DNA of 64,000 nt, from positions 248,001 to 312,000 of the forward strand of contig NZ_QMEY01000002.1 of assembly GCF_003315795.1 (NCBI RefSeq), read 5' to 3'. The stretch is from Spongiactinospora rosea (GTDB lineage Bacteria > Actinomycetota > Actinomycetes > Streptosporangiales > Streptosporangiaceae). This document shows, one piece after another, positions 16,679-24,971 of this stretch (position 1 is its first letter; every line of letters begins with the position of its first letter). The notes below the pieces were generated by a model. The model ran no database searches, was not told where the DNA came from, and saw only the letters and a program-made list of their open reading frames with translations. The translations under genes and the position numbers were made by a program.

Positions 16679-17036
16679 CGCCGACCTGCTGCTCGCCTAC
16701 CGCCTCTCCGCCTGGTTCGCCGTGGCCTGGGACGCGCTGCGTCCCGACCCCGACAACGTACGGCTGCGCCGGTCGCTGGTGGCGGCGATCGACCGGATGT
16801 GGGCGCGCGCCCTGACCGAGGGCGCCGTACGCCCCGACCTGACCAGCGGTGACTTCATGCTCCTGCTGGCCCGGGTGCTGCGCCCGCTGCCCGGCGTGCC
16901 CTCCGGGGTGGACGACCCCGAACGCTCGCTGGCGATCGCCCTCGACGGGCTGCGCCCCGGCCTCACCACTCCCCTGCCGGGGCGAGGCCCGGCGGCCGAC
17001 GTGCTCGGGGGCCGGTCAGAGGTTGCGCAGGACTGA
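16590..17036 (+). pseudogene. TetR-type regulator, C-terminal remnant
   Basis: From about 16681 the frame resembles the ligand-binding half of a TetR repressor: LLAYRLSAWFAVAWDALRPD, RRSLVAAIDRMWARALTEG, VRPDLTSGDFMLLLARV and ALDGLRPG. No N-terminal HTH is present in any frame upstream, where the sequence is instead antisense to the NAT remnant. The 3' end overlaps the convergent LexA-type gene by about 20 bases. It cannot bind DNA as it stands. Confidence 0.55.
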
Positions 17037-17675
17037 GACGACGATGCCCAGGATCGCGGCGCCCTCGCCGTCGATGTCGGCATAGGCCGGGTTGCGGGGT
17101 TCGAGCAGGACACGGCCGCCCCGGCGGCGGTACACCTTGACGGTGGCCTCGCCGTCGATCATCGCGGCCACGATCTGCCCCGAGTGCGCCTCGGGCTGCT
17201 GGCGTACCACGACGATGTCACCGTCGCAGATCGCCGCGTCGATCATCGAGTCGCCGCGCACCCGCAGGCCGAACACCGTGCCCCGCCCGGTCAGCTCCCG
17301 GGGCAGGGTCAGCGTGTCGTCCAGGTGCTCGACGGCGGTGATGGGACTGCCCGCCGCGATGTCGCCGACCACGGGCACCGGCACCAGGTCGGCGGCCTGA
17401 CGCGGGGCCTCGGCCCGCATGAAGTCCCGCACGTCGATCGGCCGGGACAGCCCCGCGCCCCGGCGCAGGAACCCCTTGTCCTCCAGGCTTTTCAGGTGGC
17501 GCGACACCGACGAGGTGGACCGCAGCCCCACCGCCTGACCGATCTCGCGCGTGCTCGGCGGGTAGCCGTGCCTGGCCACCCAGTCCCGGATGGTGGCCAG
17601 GATGCGCTGCTGCCGCGGCGGCAGGGCCGAGACGTCCAGGTACTCGAACACGTCGGGATCGCCGTAGGAGGTCAC
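17016..17675 (-). CDS. lexA: LexA-type SOS repressor
   Basis: A 219-residue protein with the LexA plan. The N-terminal winged HTH has YPPSTREIGQAVGLRSTSSVSRHL; the self-cleavage bond is Ala108-Gly109 in VVGDIAAGSPI; the catalytic dyad is Ser143 (GDSMID) and Lys180 (ATVKVYRR). In SOS, RecA filaments trigger its autocleavage. I see no actinobacterial SOS box (GAAC-N4-GTTC) in the short upstream region, and the setting (next to an aminotransferase) is not the usual lexA-nrdR context, so this may be a second, specialised LexA paralog. Confidence 0.85.
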   Translation of the reverse strand: MTSYGDPDVFEYLDVSALPPRQQRILATIRDWVARHGYPPSTREIGQAVGLRSTSSVSRHLKSLEDKGFLRRGAGLSRPIDVRDFMRAEAPRQAADLVPVPVVGDIAAGSPITAVEHLDDTLTLPRELTGRGTVFGLRVRGDSMIDAAICDGDIVVVRQQPEAHSGQIVAAMIDGEATVKVYRRRGGRVLLEPRNPAYADIDGEGAAILGIVVSVLRNL

Positions 17676-17725
17676 CTGCGAAATGCTAGAGCGTCCCGGC
17701 CCTGAGAAGGGTCAACGGCCGGCGG

Positions 17726-19102
17726 TCACAGCAGCGCGGCGGCCTCGGTGAGGGTGTGCCGCAGGATGCGCTCGATCTCGTCGAACTCGGCCTGGCCGCA
17801 GATCAGCGGCGGGGCCACCTGGACCACGGGGTCGCCGCGGTCGTCCGGGCGGCAGTACAGGCCGTTGTCGCGCAGGGCGGCGGGCAGGAAACCGCGGATC
17901 AGCAGGTCGCGCTCCTCGGCGTCCAGGGTCTGCTTGGTGGCCTTGTCCTTGACCAGCTCGACCGCCCAGAAGTAGCCGTCGCCGCGTACGTCGCCGACGA
18001 TCGGCAGGTCGAGCAGCTTGCGCATGGTCGCCTCGAACGCGGCCTCGTTGTCCAGCACCCGCCGGTTGAGCCCTTCCCTGTCGAAGATGTCCAGGTTGGC
18101 CAGCGACACCGCCGCGGCCACCGGGTGCCCGCCGAAGGTGTACCCGTGCGGGAACATGGTCTTGCCGTGCTGGAACGGCTCGGCGATCCGGTCGGTGGCG
18201 ATCATCGCGCCGATCGGGGCGTAGCCGGAGCTCATGCCCTTGGCGCAGGTCACGATGTCCGGTACGAAGCCGAACTTCTCGCACGCGAACGTCGTGCCGT
18301 GCCTGCCGAACGCGCAGATCACCTCGTCGGAGACGAGCAGCACGTCATAGGCGTCGCAGATCTCCCGGACCCGCTGGAAGTATCCGGGCGGCGGGGTGAG
18401 GCAGCCGCCGGAGTTCTGGACCGGCTCCAGTACGACCGCGGCGACGGTGTCCGGCCCCTCGAACAGGATGGCCTCCTCGATCCGGTCGGCCGCCCACCTG
18501 CCGAACGCCACCGGGTCGTCGCCGTGCTCGGACGCACGGTAGATGTTGGTGTTCGGCACCCGGAACCCGCCCGGGGTCAGCGGCTCGAACTGCTGCTTCA
18601 TCGCGGGCAGGCCGGTGATCGCCAGCGCGCCCTGCGGGGTGCCGTGGTAGGCGACGGCCCGGCTGATCACCTTGTGCTTGAGCGGGCGTCCGGTCAGCTT
18701 GAAGTACTGCTTGGCCACCTTCCAGGCGCTCTCCACCGCCTCGCCGCCGCCGGTGGTGAAGAACACCCGGTTCAGGTCGCCGGGGGCGGCGTCGGCCAGC
18801 CGTTCGGCCAGTTGGAGCGCCGGGCGGGTGGCGTACCCCCACACCGGGAAGTACGCCAGCTCGGTGGCCTGGGCGGCCATCACCTCGGCCAGTTCGCGGC
18901 GGCCGTGACCGGCCTGCACGACGAACAGGCCGGACAGCCCGTCGAGCATCCGCCTGCCCTGCTCGTCCCAGATGTACGCGCCCTCGCCCCGGGTGATGAC
19001 CGGGCCGGGAGCGGCGGCCATCCGGGTGAAGTGCGGCCACAGGTTGCCCCAGCCCGCCTCGGCGACGTCTGCCACGGGGGGATGGGGCTCGGTGAACGTC
19101 AT
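17726..19102 (-). CDS. Class III omega-aminotransferase (beta-alanine/omega-amino acid:pyruvate type)
   Basis: A 458-residue PLP enzyme of fold type I, class III. Landmarks: substrate loop GLSGLFVVQAGHGRREL, phosphate-cup TTGGGEAVESAWK, Asp of the VSDEVICAFGR motif, and the Schiff-base Lys in TCAKGMSSGYAP, followed by HGYTFGGHPVA. This pattern is that of beta-alanine/taurine/putrescine-pyruvate aminotransferases. It is encoded with an APC permease (27 bases upstream) and, divergently, a TetR gene and a DmpA-type peptidase, suggesting use of beta- or D-amino acids released from peptides. Confidence 0.85.
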   Translation of the reverse strand: MTFTEPHPPVADVAEAGWGNLWPHFTRMAAAPGPVITRGEGAYIWDEQGRRMLDGLSGLFVVQAGHGRRELAEVMAAQATELAYFPVWGYATRPALQLAERLADAAPGDLNRVFFTTGGGEAVESAWKVAKQYFKLTGRPLKHKVISRAVAYHGTPQGALAITGLPAMKQQFEPLTPGGFRVPNTNIYRASEHGDDPVAFGRWAADRIEEAILFEGPDTVAAVVLEPVQNSGGCLTPPPGYFQRVREICDAYDVLLVSDEVICAFGRHGTTFACEKFGFVPDIVTCAKGMSSGYAPIGAMIATDRIAEPFQHGKTMFPHGYTFGGHPVAAAVSLANLDIFDREGLNRRVLDNEAAFEATMRKLLDLPIVGDVRGDGYFWAVELVKDKATKQTLDAEERDLLIRGFLPAALRDNGLYCRPDDRGDPVVQVAPPLICGQAEFDEIERILRHTLTEAAALL

Positions 19103-19129
19103 GGTGCGGTCCTTCCCTGTACGTTTCGC

Positions 19130-20560
19130 CTATACGGATTCGACCGGTTCGGGCGTGCTGTTCTCCTCCCCCGCAGGGCCGCGCAGTACCCACTGCCCGC
19201 GCCCCCGCAGCACCAGTGCGTAGTACAGCGCGGCGACGGCGCACACGCCCAGGGTGATCAGCAGGCTGGTCCGCCCGACGGCGGGGTCCATCGCGTTCTG
19301 CCAGATCACGTAGGCCAGCGCGGCCAGCGCGAGCACCGGCGCGACCGGGAACCACGGCATCCGGTACGCCGCGTGCGCGGTCGTGCCGTTGCGCCGCCCG
19401 GCGAGCACCGCCAGGCACAGCGCCGCGTACACCGCGACCAGCGAGGTGCCGGTGACGACCAGCAGGCGTCCTTCGTCGACGAAGCACAGCAGGGTGGCGA
19501 ACCCGCCGGTGACCAGCGTGGCGATCCACGGCGTGCCGGTACGGGGGTGGATCGCGGCCAGCCCCCGGCTGACCGCGCCCGGCCAGGCGGTGTCCCTGCC
19601 GGTGCTGAACACCATGCGCGCCGAGATGAGGATGATCGCCAGCACCGCGTTGACGATGGCCAGCGCGATGGCCAGGCTGATCACGGTGTTCACCGTCGCG
19701 CCCGCCTTGGTGGCGACGAACAGGCCCATCATGTTGCCGGAGGCGAACAGGTCGGGGAGCGAGGGCGCGCCGAGCAGTACGGCGGTGATCGGGACCAGCT
19801 CGGCCACGACGGTGATCGCCAGCGCCCACAGGATGGCGCGGGCGATGCCGCGCTTGGCGTCGGTGGTCTCCTCGCCGAAGTAGACGGCCGAGCCGTACCC
19901 GTTGTACGCGAAGATCGCCACCGCCGCCGCGCCGACGATCAGCCCGGCCGACGCGGGCGCGACGACGCCCTCGGTCACCGTGACGGGCGCGGTGAGCAGT
20001 TCGCCGAGCGAACGCGCCGGGTCCAGCAGCCCGAGCGCGCTCACCACGACCAGCGCGATCATCTCGATGGCCAGGAAGATCCCGGTGATCCAGGCGTTGA
20101 GCTTGATGTCGAACACCGCCAGCACGGTCGCCGCCGCCGTCGTCACCGCGGCCACCACCGGCCCCGGCACCCCCGGGATCAGCACCGCCAGGTACGTGCC
20201 GACGCCCAGCGCGATGACCGCGATGATCAGCAGTTGGGTGATCACCAGCAGGCCGAGGATGACGAACCCGGGCAGCCTGCCCAGGGTGCGGCCGACGATG
20301 GCGTACTCACCGCCGCTGAGCGGATAGGCCGAGGCCAGCTCCGCGTACACGAAGGCCATGAACACGCCCACCACCGCCGCGATCACGAAACTCCAGAACG
20401 CGCCGCTGCCCGCCTGGCCCACCACGCCCGGCGCGATGATGAACACGGACGAGGCGGGGGTGATGGCGGACAGGGTGATGAGCAGGGTGCCGAGTACTTT
20501 GAGGCCGCGGCGCAGCGGCGGGGCGGAGGGGGTGGAGGGTGACGACGACGGATCCGACAT
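19130..20560 (-). CDS. APC-family amino acid permease
   Basis: A 476-residue transporter with about twelve hydrophobic segments. The first pair carries the family motifs TLSAITPASSVFIIAPG and AFVYAELASAYPLSGGEY, which line the substrate site; GYGSAVYFGEETTDAKRG is the conserved loop after helix 6. ATG 20560 is preferred because AGGAGG precedes it; an upstream in-frame ATG would add twelve residues. It is the first gene of the operon with the aminotransferase and likely imports the amine or amino acid used by it. A good promoter and inverted repeat lie upstream. Confidence 0.85.
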   Translation of the reverse strand: MSDPSSSPSTPSAPPLRRGLKVLGTLLITLSAITPASSVFIIAPGVVGQAGSGAFWSFVIAAVVGVFMAFVYAELASAYPLSGGEYAIVGRTLGRLPGFVILGLLVITQLLIIAVIALGVGTYLAVLIPGVPGPVVAAVTTAAATVLAVFDIKLNAWITGIFLAIEMIALVVVSALGLLDPARSLGELLTAPVTVTEGVVAPASAGLIVGAAAVAIFAYNGYGSAVYFGEETTDAKRGIARAILWALAITVVAELVPITAVLLGAPSLPDLFASGNMMGLFVATKAGATVNTVISLAIALAIVNAVLAIILISARMVFSTGRDTAWPGAVSRGLAAIHPRTGTPWIATLVTGGFATLLCFVDEGRLLVVTGTSLVAVYAALCLAVLAGRRNGTTAHAAYRMPWFPVAPVLALAALAYVIWQNAMDPAVGRTSLLITLGVCAVAALYYALVLRGRGQWVLRGPAGEENSTPEPVESV

Positions 20561-20579
20561 GGCGGCCTCCTGAGTCGTG

Positions 20580-20624
20580 GTTCTTTGACTGGCCATAAAA
20601 GAACTCGATCCGGGCCGACGTCAA
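20580..20624 (-). promoter_or_regulatory. Promoter of the permease-aminotransferase operon with overlapping inverted repeat
   Basis: On the minus strand TTGACG (20624-20619) and TTTTAT (20600-20595) are spaced by 18 bases. An inverted repeat GTTCTTT (20580-20586) / AAAGAAC (20598-20604) overlaps the -10 element. A repressor bound here would block RNA polymerase; the divergent TetR protein is the candidate. Confidence 0.5.
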
Positions 20625-20651
20625 TAGGGCTGCGAGCACGACTGAGTCACG

Positions 20652-20665
20652 AAGAGTACGCTCTT
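20652..20665. promoter_or_regulatory. AAGAG-tacg-CTCTT palindrome upstream of TetR gene
   Basis: A perfect 5-bp inverted repeat with a four-base centre lies 26 bases before the TetR start at 20691. It is a second candidate binding site in the divergent region, differing from the GTTCTTT repeat near the permease promoter. Confidence 0.3.
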
Positions 20666-20690
20666 GCGTTATTTGATGATCGGCTGAAGA

Positions 20691-21305
20691 ATGACCGCCA
20701 TGCCACGACCGAGCCGAGCACACCACCGGCGCGGCGAACTCGTCGCCGCGGCCCGTCGAGCCGTTCTCGACCGGGGCGTGCTGGACCTGCGGCTGCGCGA
20801 CGTCGCCTCCCAGGCCGAGATGTCCACCGGCTCGGTCCTCTACTACTTCCCGACGCTCGGCGACCTGCTGCACGAGGTGCAGCGCGACGCCGTGGAGCGG
20901 TTCTGCGTGTGCCGCGAGGAGGCCGCGCGCCGCGAGCCCGACCCGCGCAGAAAGCTGGTCGGGACCATCAGGGCGGGCCTGCCCACCGGGCGGGACGACG
21001 AGCTGAGCGTGCTGCTCTACGAGCTGGGCGCGTACGCCCGCCGCACCCCCGCCTACGCCGCCCAGCACATCCGCCTGTACGAACGCCAGGCCGGTCTCTA
21101 CACCGCGATCCTCGAAACGGGCGCGGCGACCGGGGTGTTCGACCTGACCCGTGACGCCGCCGCCATCGCCCGCGGCCTCGTCGCCCTGGAAGACGGCCTC
21201 GGGCTGCACATCACCCAGGCCGTGCCCACGTTCACCCCGGCCGAGGCCGAGTCGATGCTGATCGGCTACGCGGCCGACGCCACCCGCTGCGACCTGGAGG
21301 TCTGA
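20691..21305 (+). CDS. TetR family regulator of a peptide/amine utilisation unit
   Basis: A 204-residue regulator. The HTH covers LVAAARRAVLDRGVLDLRLRDVASQAEM in part and STGSVLYYFPTLGDLLHEV; the C-terminal domain (LSVLLYELGAYARRTPAYAA; LVALEDGLGLHI) resembles TetR_C of the BetI-like group. ATG 20691 and ATG 20700 are both possible. Its stop overlaps the peptidase start by one base (TGATG), so they are co-translated, and it is divergent from the permease-aminotransferase operon, which it most likely represses. Confidence 0.85.
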   Translation: MTAMPRPSRAHHRRGELVAAARRAVLDRGVLDLRLRDVASQAEMSTGSVLYYFPTLGDLLHEVQRDAVERFCVCREEAARREPDPRRKLVGTIRAGLPTGRDDELSVLLYELGAYARRTPAYAAQHIRLYERQAGLYTAILETGAATGVFDLTRDAAAIARGLVALEDGLGLHITQAVPTFTPAEAESMLIGYAADATRCDLEV

Positions 21306-22393
21306 TGCGCGCCCGCGACCTCGGCCTGCCCCTGACCGGGGACACCGGCCCGCTCAACGCGATCACCGACGTGCCCGGCGTCGAGGTCGGCTACACGACG
21401 CTGATCGAGGGCGACGCCGTACGCACCGGCGTGACCGCGATCCTGCCGCGCGCCCGGGAGGAGATCCACCTGCCGTGCGCCGCGGGCCGGTACTCGCTCA
21501 ACGGCAACGGCGAGATGACCGGCACCGCGCTGCTGGACGAGATCGGGTCGGTACGCCTGCCGGTGCTGATCACCAACACGCACGCGGTGGGGCCGTGCCA
21601 CCGGGGCGTGATCGACTGGGTGGCGCGGGAGAAACCGCAGGTCGCCGAGCAGTGGCTGCTGCCCGTGGTGGCCGAGACCTGGGACGGCTACCTCAACGAC
21701 ATCAACGGCCCGCACGTCCGGGCCGAGCACGCCGTGGCCGCGATCGACGCCGCGACCGGCGGCCCGGTCGCCGAAGGGTCGGTCGGCGGCGGCACCGGGA
21801 TGAACTGCTACGCCTTCAAGGCCGGCAGCGGCACCTCCTCCCGGGTGGTGCGCTACGGCCGGGACTCCTACACGGTCGGCGCGTTCGTCCAGGCCAACTT
21901 CGGCTCCCGCAAGGAGCTGACCGTGTGCGGGGTGCCGGTGGGCGCGCTGCTCGCCGACGACAACCCGTTCCAGGAGGGCGACTGGCGGCACCCGCCCGGC
22001 GCGGGATCGGTGATCGTCGTCATCGCCACCGACGCGCCGCTGCTGCCCGGCCAGTGCTCGGCCCTGGCCCGCCGGGTCCCGCTCGGCCTGGCCCGCACCG
22101 GCACCACCGGCTCGCACTTCTCCGGCGACATCTTCCTGGCGTTCTCCACCGGCAACGTGCTCACCCCGTCGGAGTTCCCGCGCGGCGAGCCCGGCTACGA
22201 CACCCTCCGGCACATCCCGTGGAACCGGCTCGACGACTTCTTCGCGGCCGTCGTCCACGCCGTCGAGGAGGCGGTCCTCAACTCCCTGGTCGCCGCCACC
22301 GACATGACCGGCCGCCAGGGCCGCCGCGCCCCGGGCATCCCCGTGGACCGCCTGGTGAACGCGGTGACACGACTCTCACGACACGATAAGTAG
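21305..22393 (+). CDS. P1-family (DmpA/BapA-like) self-processing aminopeptidase
   Basis: A 362-residue Ntn-like hydrolase of peptidase family S58. The autoproteolytic site is Gly269-Ser270 in RTGTTGSHFSGD; cleavage creates a beta-subunit with N-terminal nucleophile Ser270. Other landmarks: NAITDVPGVEVGYTT, YSLNGNGEMTGT and GSVGGGTGMNCY. Relatives hydrolyse D-amino acid amides or peptides with N-terminal beta-amino acids. It follows the TetR gene with TGATG overlap and sits opposite an APC permease and an omega-aminotransferase, which fits degradation of beta-alanyl or D-aminoacyl peptides. Confidence 0.88.
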   Translation: MRARDLGLPLTGDTGPLNAITDVPGVEVGYTTLIEGDAVRTGVTAILPRAREEIHLPCAAGRYSLNGNGEMTGTALLDEIGSVRLPVLITNTHAVGPCHRGVIDWVAREKPQVAEQWLLPVVAETWDGYLNDINGPHVRAEHAVAAIDAATGGPVAEGSVGGGTGMNCYAFKAGSGTSSRVVRYGRDSYTVGAFVQANFGSRKELTVCGVPVGALLADDNPFQEGDWRHPPGAGSVIVVIATDAPLLPGQCSALARRVPLGLARTGTTGSHFSGDIFLAFSTGNVLTPSEFPRGEPGYDTLRHIPWNRLDDFFAAVVHAVEEAVLNSLVAATDMTGRQGRRAPGIPVDRLVNAVTRLSRHDK

Positions 22394-22452
22394 CCACTCG
22401 ATTACAGTAGGGATGGTTTCTCCGAGTACGCCTGTGAAAGGAGAGCGATCCC

Positions 22453-22755
22453 ATGTCCATGATCCAGACCGGTGTCGTCGAGCTCGGCTCCGACGACCCG
22501 GTCGAGACGGCCAGCGGCAACACCTCCACCTTCACCCGCGTCACCTTCCCCACCCCCTTCCCGTCCGGCTCCCAGGTGATCGTCCTGCCGTTCGCGCAGA
22601 CGTTCAACGGCTCCGACCCGCCCGGCATCCGCCTGGCCGACGTCAACGAACAGGGCTTCCTGATCCGCCTGAACGAGGTCCTGGTCACCGGTTCCGTCAA
22701 GAGCAACGGCGTCCACGCGGTCGAGACCATCGGCTGGCTGGCCTCCACCATCTGA
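22453..22755 (+). CDS. H-type lectin-like domain protein
   Basis: A 100-residue beta-rich protein. The pattern TRVTFPTPFPSGSQVIVLPF, FLIRLNEV and a final HAVETIGWLAS matches the H-type lectin fold (discoidin/Helix agglutinin-like), which forms trimers and binds N-acetylgalactosamine. There is no signal peptide, so it would act in the cytoplasm unless exported another way. ATG 22453 has a strong AAAGGAGAG ribosome site. It converges with the alkylsulfatase; the stop codons are one base apart. Confidence 0.6.
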   Translation: MSMIQTGVVELGSDDPVETASGNTSTFTRVTFPTPFPSGSQVIVLPFAQTFNGSDPPGIRLADVNEQGFLIRLNEVLVTGSVKSNGVHAVETIGWLASTI

Positions 22756-22756
22756 G

Positions 22757-24562
22757 TCACGGGGTCACGATCGGGAACGCCGGAGCCGGGGCGTCGAGCA
22801 GTTCGGTAAGACGGCTCAGGGCGTTGATGTCGCCCTCGTGATCGATCCCGTCGGCGGTTGCGCGGCCGGTGAGCAGGCCGCGCAACCGCTCCGTGGTGAG
22901 CGTGAGGGTCAGGTCCACCGGGCGCGGCGGCGGGTCGGCCTGCTGGATGAGCGCGCCGTTGGACAGCGTGGTGCGGTGGCGCCGGTCCAGGTCCGTCAGG
23001 TGCCAGTCGATGGCCAGCTTCTCGTTCCAGGCCCTGGGGCCGTCGATGCGGATGGCCAGGGAGTCGAAGACCTGCTCCACGGTCAGGGCCGCGATCATCT
23101 CCGGCGAGGTGGTGTCCAGGTCGGCCGGTACCGCGCCACCGGCCAGCTCCAGCGCCGCGACCAGGTAGAAGTTGCGCCAGGTGCCGTTCTCCGCGCCGTG
23201 GCCGAGCCGGGTGTAGACCTCGGCGAGCAGGGCGCGGGCCTCGCGGTCGCCGGGGTCGGCGAAGACGGCGTGGTCGAGCAGGGTGGCCGCGAAGCGCAGG
23301 TCGCCGTCGTCGATGTGACGGCGGGCATGGGCCAGTACGCCCTCGCGCCCGCCCATGCAGGCGACGTACCGGCGTGCCTGCTCGACCGGCGGATGCTCCC
23401 ACAGATGGGCCGGGTTGCCGTCGAACCAGCCGAGGTAGCGCTGATAGACGGCCTTGACGTTGTGGCTCACCGAGCCGTAGTAGCCGTGGGTGTGCCACGC
23501 CTGTTCCAGGACGGGCGGCATCCGGATGGCTTCGGCGATCTCGGTGCCGGTCATGCCCTGGTTCAGCATCCGCAGCGTCTGGTCGTGGATGTAGGCGTAC
23601 AGGTCGCGCTGCTGGGTCAGGAAGGTCGTCAGCTCGTCCTCGCCCCAGGTCGGCCAGTGGTGCGAGGCGAAGACCACGTCCGCCTGACCGGCGAACAGCG
23701 TGATCGCCTCGGTCAGGTAGCGCGACCAGATACGGGCGTCGCGGACCACGGCTCCGCGCAGAGTGAGGATGTTGTGCAGGTTGTGGGTGGCGTTCTCGGC
23801 CATGCACAGCGCCCGGCGGGCGGGGATGAGGAAGTTCATCTCCGCCGGGGCCTCGGTGCCGGGGGTGAGCTGGAAGATGAGCTGCACCCCGTCGACGGTC
23901 TCCTGCTGGCCGGTGCGGGTGATGTCGCGGGTGGGCGGGATGAGGGAGATCGTCCCGGTCGAGGTGGTGAGGCCGAGGCCGGTACCGATCTGCCCCTCCG
24001 GCGAGCGGGGCAGCCCCGGCCCGTACATGTACGTGGCCCGGCGGTTCATCGCGGTACCGGCGTAGACGTTCTCGGCGACCGCGTGCTCCATGAACCCGGC
24101 CGGGGCCAGAATCGGCACATCGTCACCATCGGTGACCCCGCGCACCCCGCCGAAGTGGTCGGCGTGCGAATGCGTGTAGATCACCGCCGTCACCGGCCGC
24201 TTCCCCCGGTGCTCCCGGTAGAGCCCCAGCCCGGCCGCCGCACACTCGGTGGACAACAGCGGATCGACCACGATCACACCATCGTCGCCCTCGATCAACG
24301 TCATGTTCGACAGATCCAGCCCACGAATCTGATAAATCTCCCCGGTCACCTCATACAGCCCCTGCTTGGCGCACAACCTCCCCTGCCGCCACAGACTGGG
24401 ATGCGCAGTGCCCGGACACTCCCCCGCCAGAAACCCGTACGCGTCCCCATCCCACACGACCCGCCCATCGCCCGCCTTGACCACCGCCGGCCTGAGCGCG
24501 GCCACGAACCCCCGATCGGCGGCGGCGAAGTCGGCCCGATCATGGAAAGGAAGGTCTGCCAT
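22757..24562 (-). CDS. Alkylsulfatase (SdsA1-like MBL-fold)
   Basis: A 601-residue class III alkylsulfatase. The N-terminal MBL domain has the metal motif THSHADHFGG and a second ligand region AENATHNLHNI; SHHWPTWG is also typical. The middle part is the alkylsulfatase dimerisation domain (AYIHDQTLRMLNQGMTGTEIAE) and the C-terminus an SCP2-like domain (LAIRIDGPRAWNEKLAIDW). It hydrolyses alkyl sulfate esters such as SDS to alcohol and sulfate. ATG 24562 with GGAAG upstream is preferred over an in-frame ATG twelve codons earlier. No secretion signal is seen. Confidence 0.88.
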   Translation of the reverse strand: MADLPFHDRADFAAADRGFVAALRPAVVKAGDGRVVWDGDAYGFLAGECPGTAHPSLWRQGRLCAKQGLYEVTGEIYQIRGLDLSNMTLIEGDDGVIVVDPLLSTECAAAGLGLYREHRGKRPVTAVIYTHSHADHFGGVRGVTDGDDVPILAPAGFMEHAVAENVYAGTAMNRRATYMYGPGLPRSPEGQIGTGLGLTTSTGTISLIPPTRDITRTGQQETVDGVQLIFQLTPGTEAPAEMNFLIPARRALCMAENATHNLHNILTLRGAVVRDARIWSRYLTEAITLFAGQADVVFASHHWPTWGEDELTTFLTQQRDLYAYIHDQTLRMLNQGMTGTEIAEAIRMPPVLEQAWHTHGYYGSVSHNVKAVYQRYLGWFDGNPAHLWEHPPVEQARRYVACMGGREGVLAHARRHIDDGDLRFAATLLDHAVFADPGDREARALLAEVYTRLGHGAENGTWRNFYLVAALELAGGAVPADLDTTSPEMIAALTVEQVFDSLAIRIDGPRAWNEKLAIDWHLTDLDRRHRTTLSNGALIQQADPPPRPVDLTLTLTTERLRGLLTGRATADGIDHEGDINALSRLTELLDAPAPAFPIVTP

Positions 24563-24670
24563 GCCACTGGTCTTCCCTGCCCGATGAGCGGACGTCACCG
24601 GCAGCCGCTACCTTCGCCCTCCAGTGGCCATCTCTTTGACTGCCGCTCACGGCAGCCTCCGCCCTCAAAA

Positions 24671-24740
24671 GGAGCCTTCGGCACGCCCTATCTCTGCGAC
24701 CCTCCCCGTGCTCCCACCTCGCCGTTGCGCACCCTGAGCC
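24671..24740 (+). repeat. Direct repeat copy 1 (about 70 bp)
   Basis: This segment, from GGAGCCTTCGGCACGC to CACCCTGAGCC, is repeated with a few differences at 24875-24945, roughly 204 bases downstream. Copy 2 directly follows a DUF397-like fragment; copy 1 has no such fragment before it. The pair marks a local duplication in the gap between the alkylsulfatase and hemC-like genes. Confidence 0.6.
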
Positions 24741-24771
24741 ACCATCATCCACTCCAGAAGAAGACACCCGT

Positions 24772-24874
24772 AGGAGGCGGCATGATCGCCCTTCGGGACA
24801 CCAAGAACCGCGCAGACGGGATGCTGACCTTCCGTGCCGACGAATGGCCGGCGTTCCTCACCGGTGTAAAACAT
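24772..24874 (+). pseudogene. DUF397 C-terminal fragment
   Basis: The frame GGGMIALRDTKNRADGML, then FRADEWPAFLTGVKHGAF, is almost the same as the C-terminal half of the intact DUF397 protein at 28824-29042. The N-terminal half (the W-x-KSS and CVEVA strands) is missing. AGGAGG precedes the ATG at 24781, so a short peptide could still be made, but it reads into repeat copy 2. Most likely a leftover from duplication of a DUF397 gene. The rest of 24563-24971 holds only the two direct repeats. Confidence 0.6.
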
Positions 24875-24945
24875 GGAGCCTTCGGCACGCTCTATCTCCT
24901 GCGACCCTCGCCGTGCTGCCTCCCCGCCGTCGCGCCCCCTGAGCT
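24875..24945 (+). repeat. Direct repeat copy 2
   Basis: Matches copy 1 at 24671-24740 over about 70 bases with a single-base insertion and scattered substitutions. It ends about 26 bases before the stop of the convergent hydroxymethylbilane synthase gene. Confidence 0.6.
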
Positions 24946-24971
24946 GTTCAGCCCCCACGGGCGGCTCGCTC

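Noticed and set aside
17756..20542. Very long plus-strand open frame opposite the aminotransferase and permease
   Set aside because: Antisense to two well-supported genes; repetitive R/G/H/Q/D-rich composition shows it is a GC-rich shadow.
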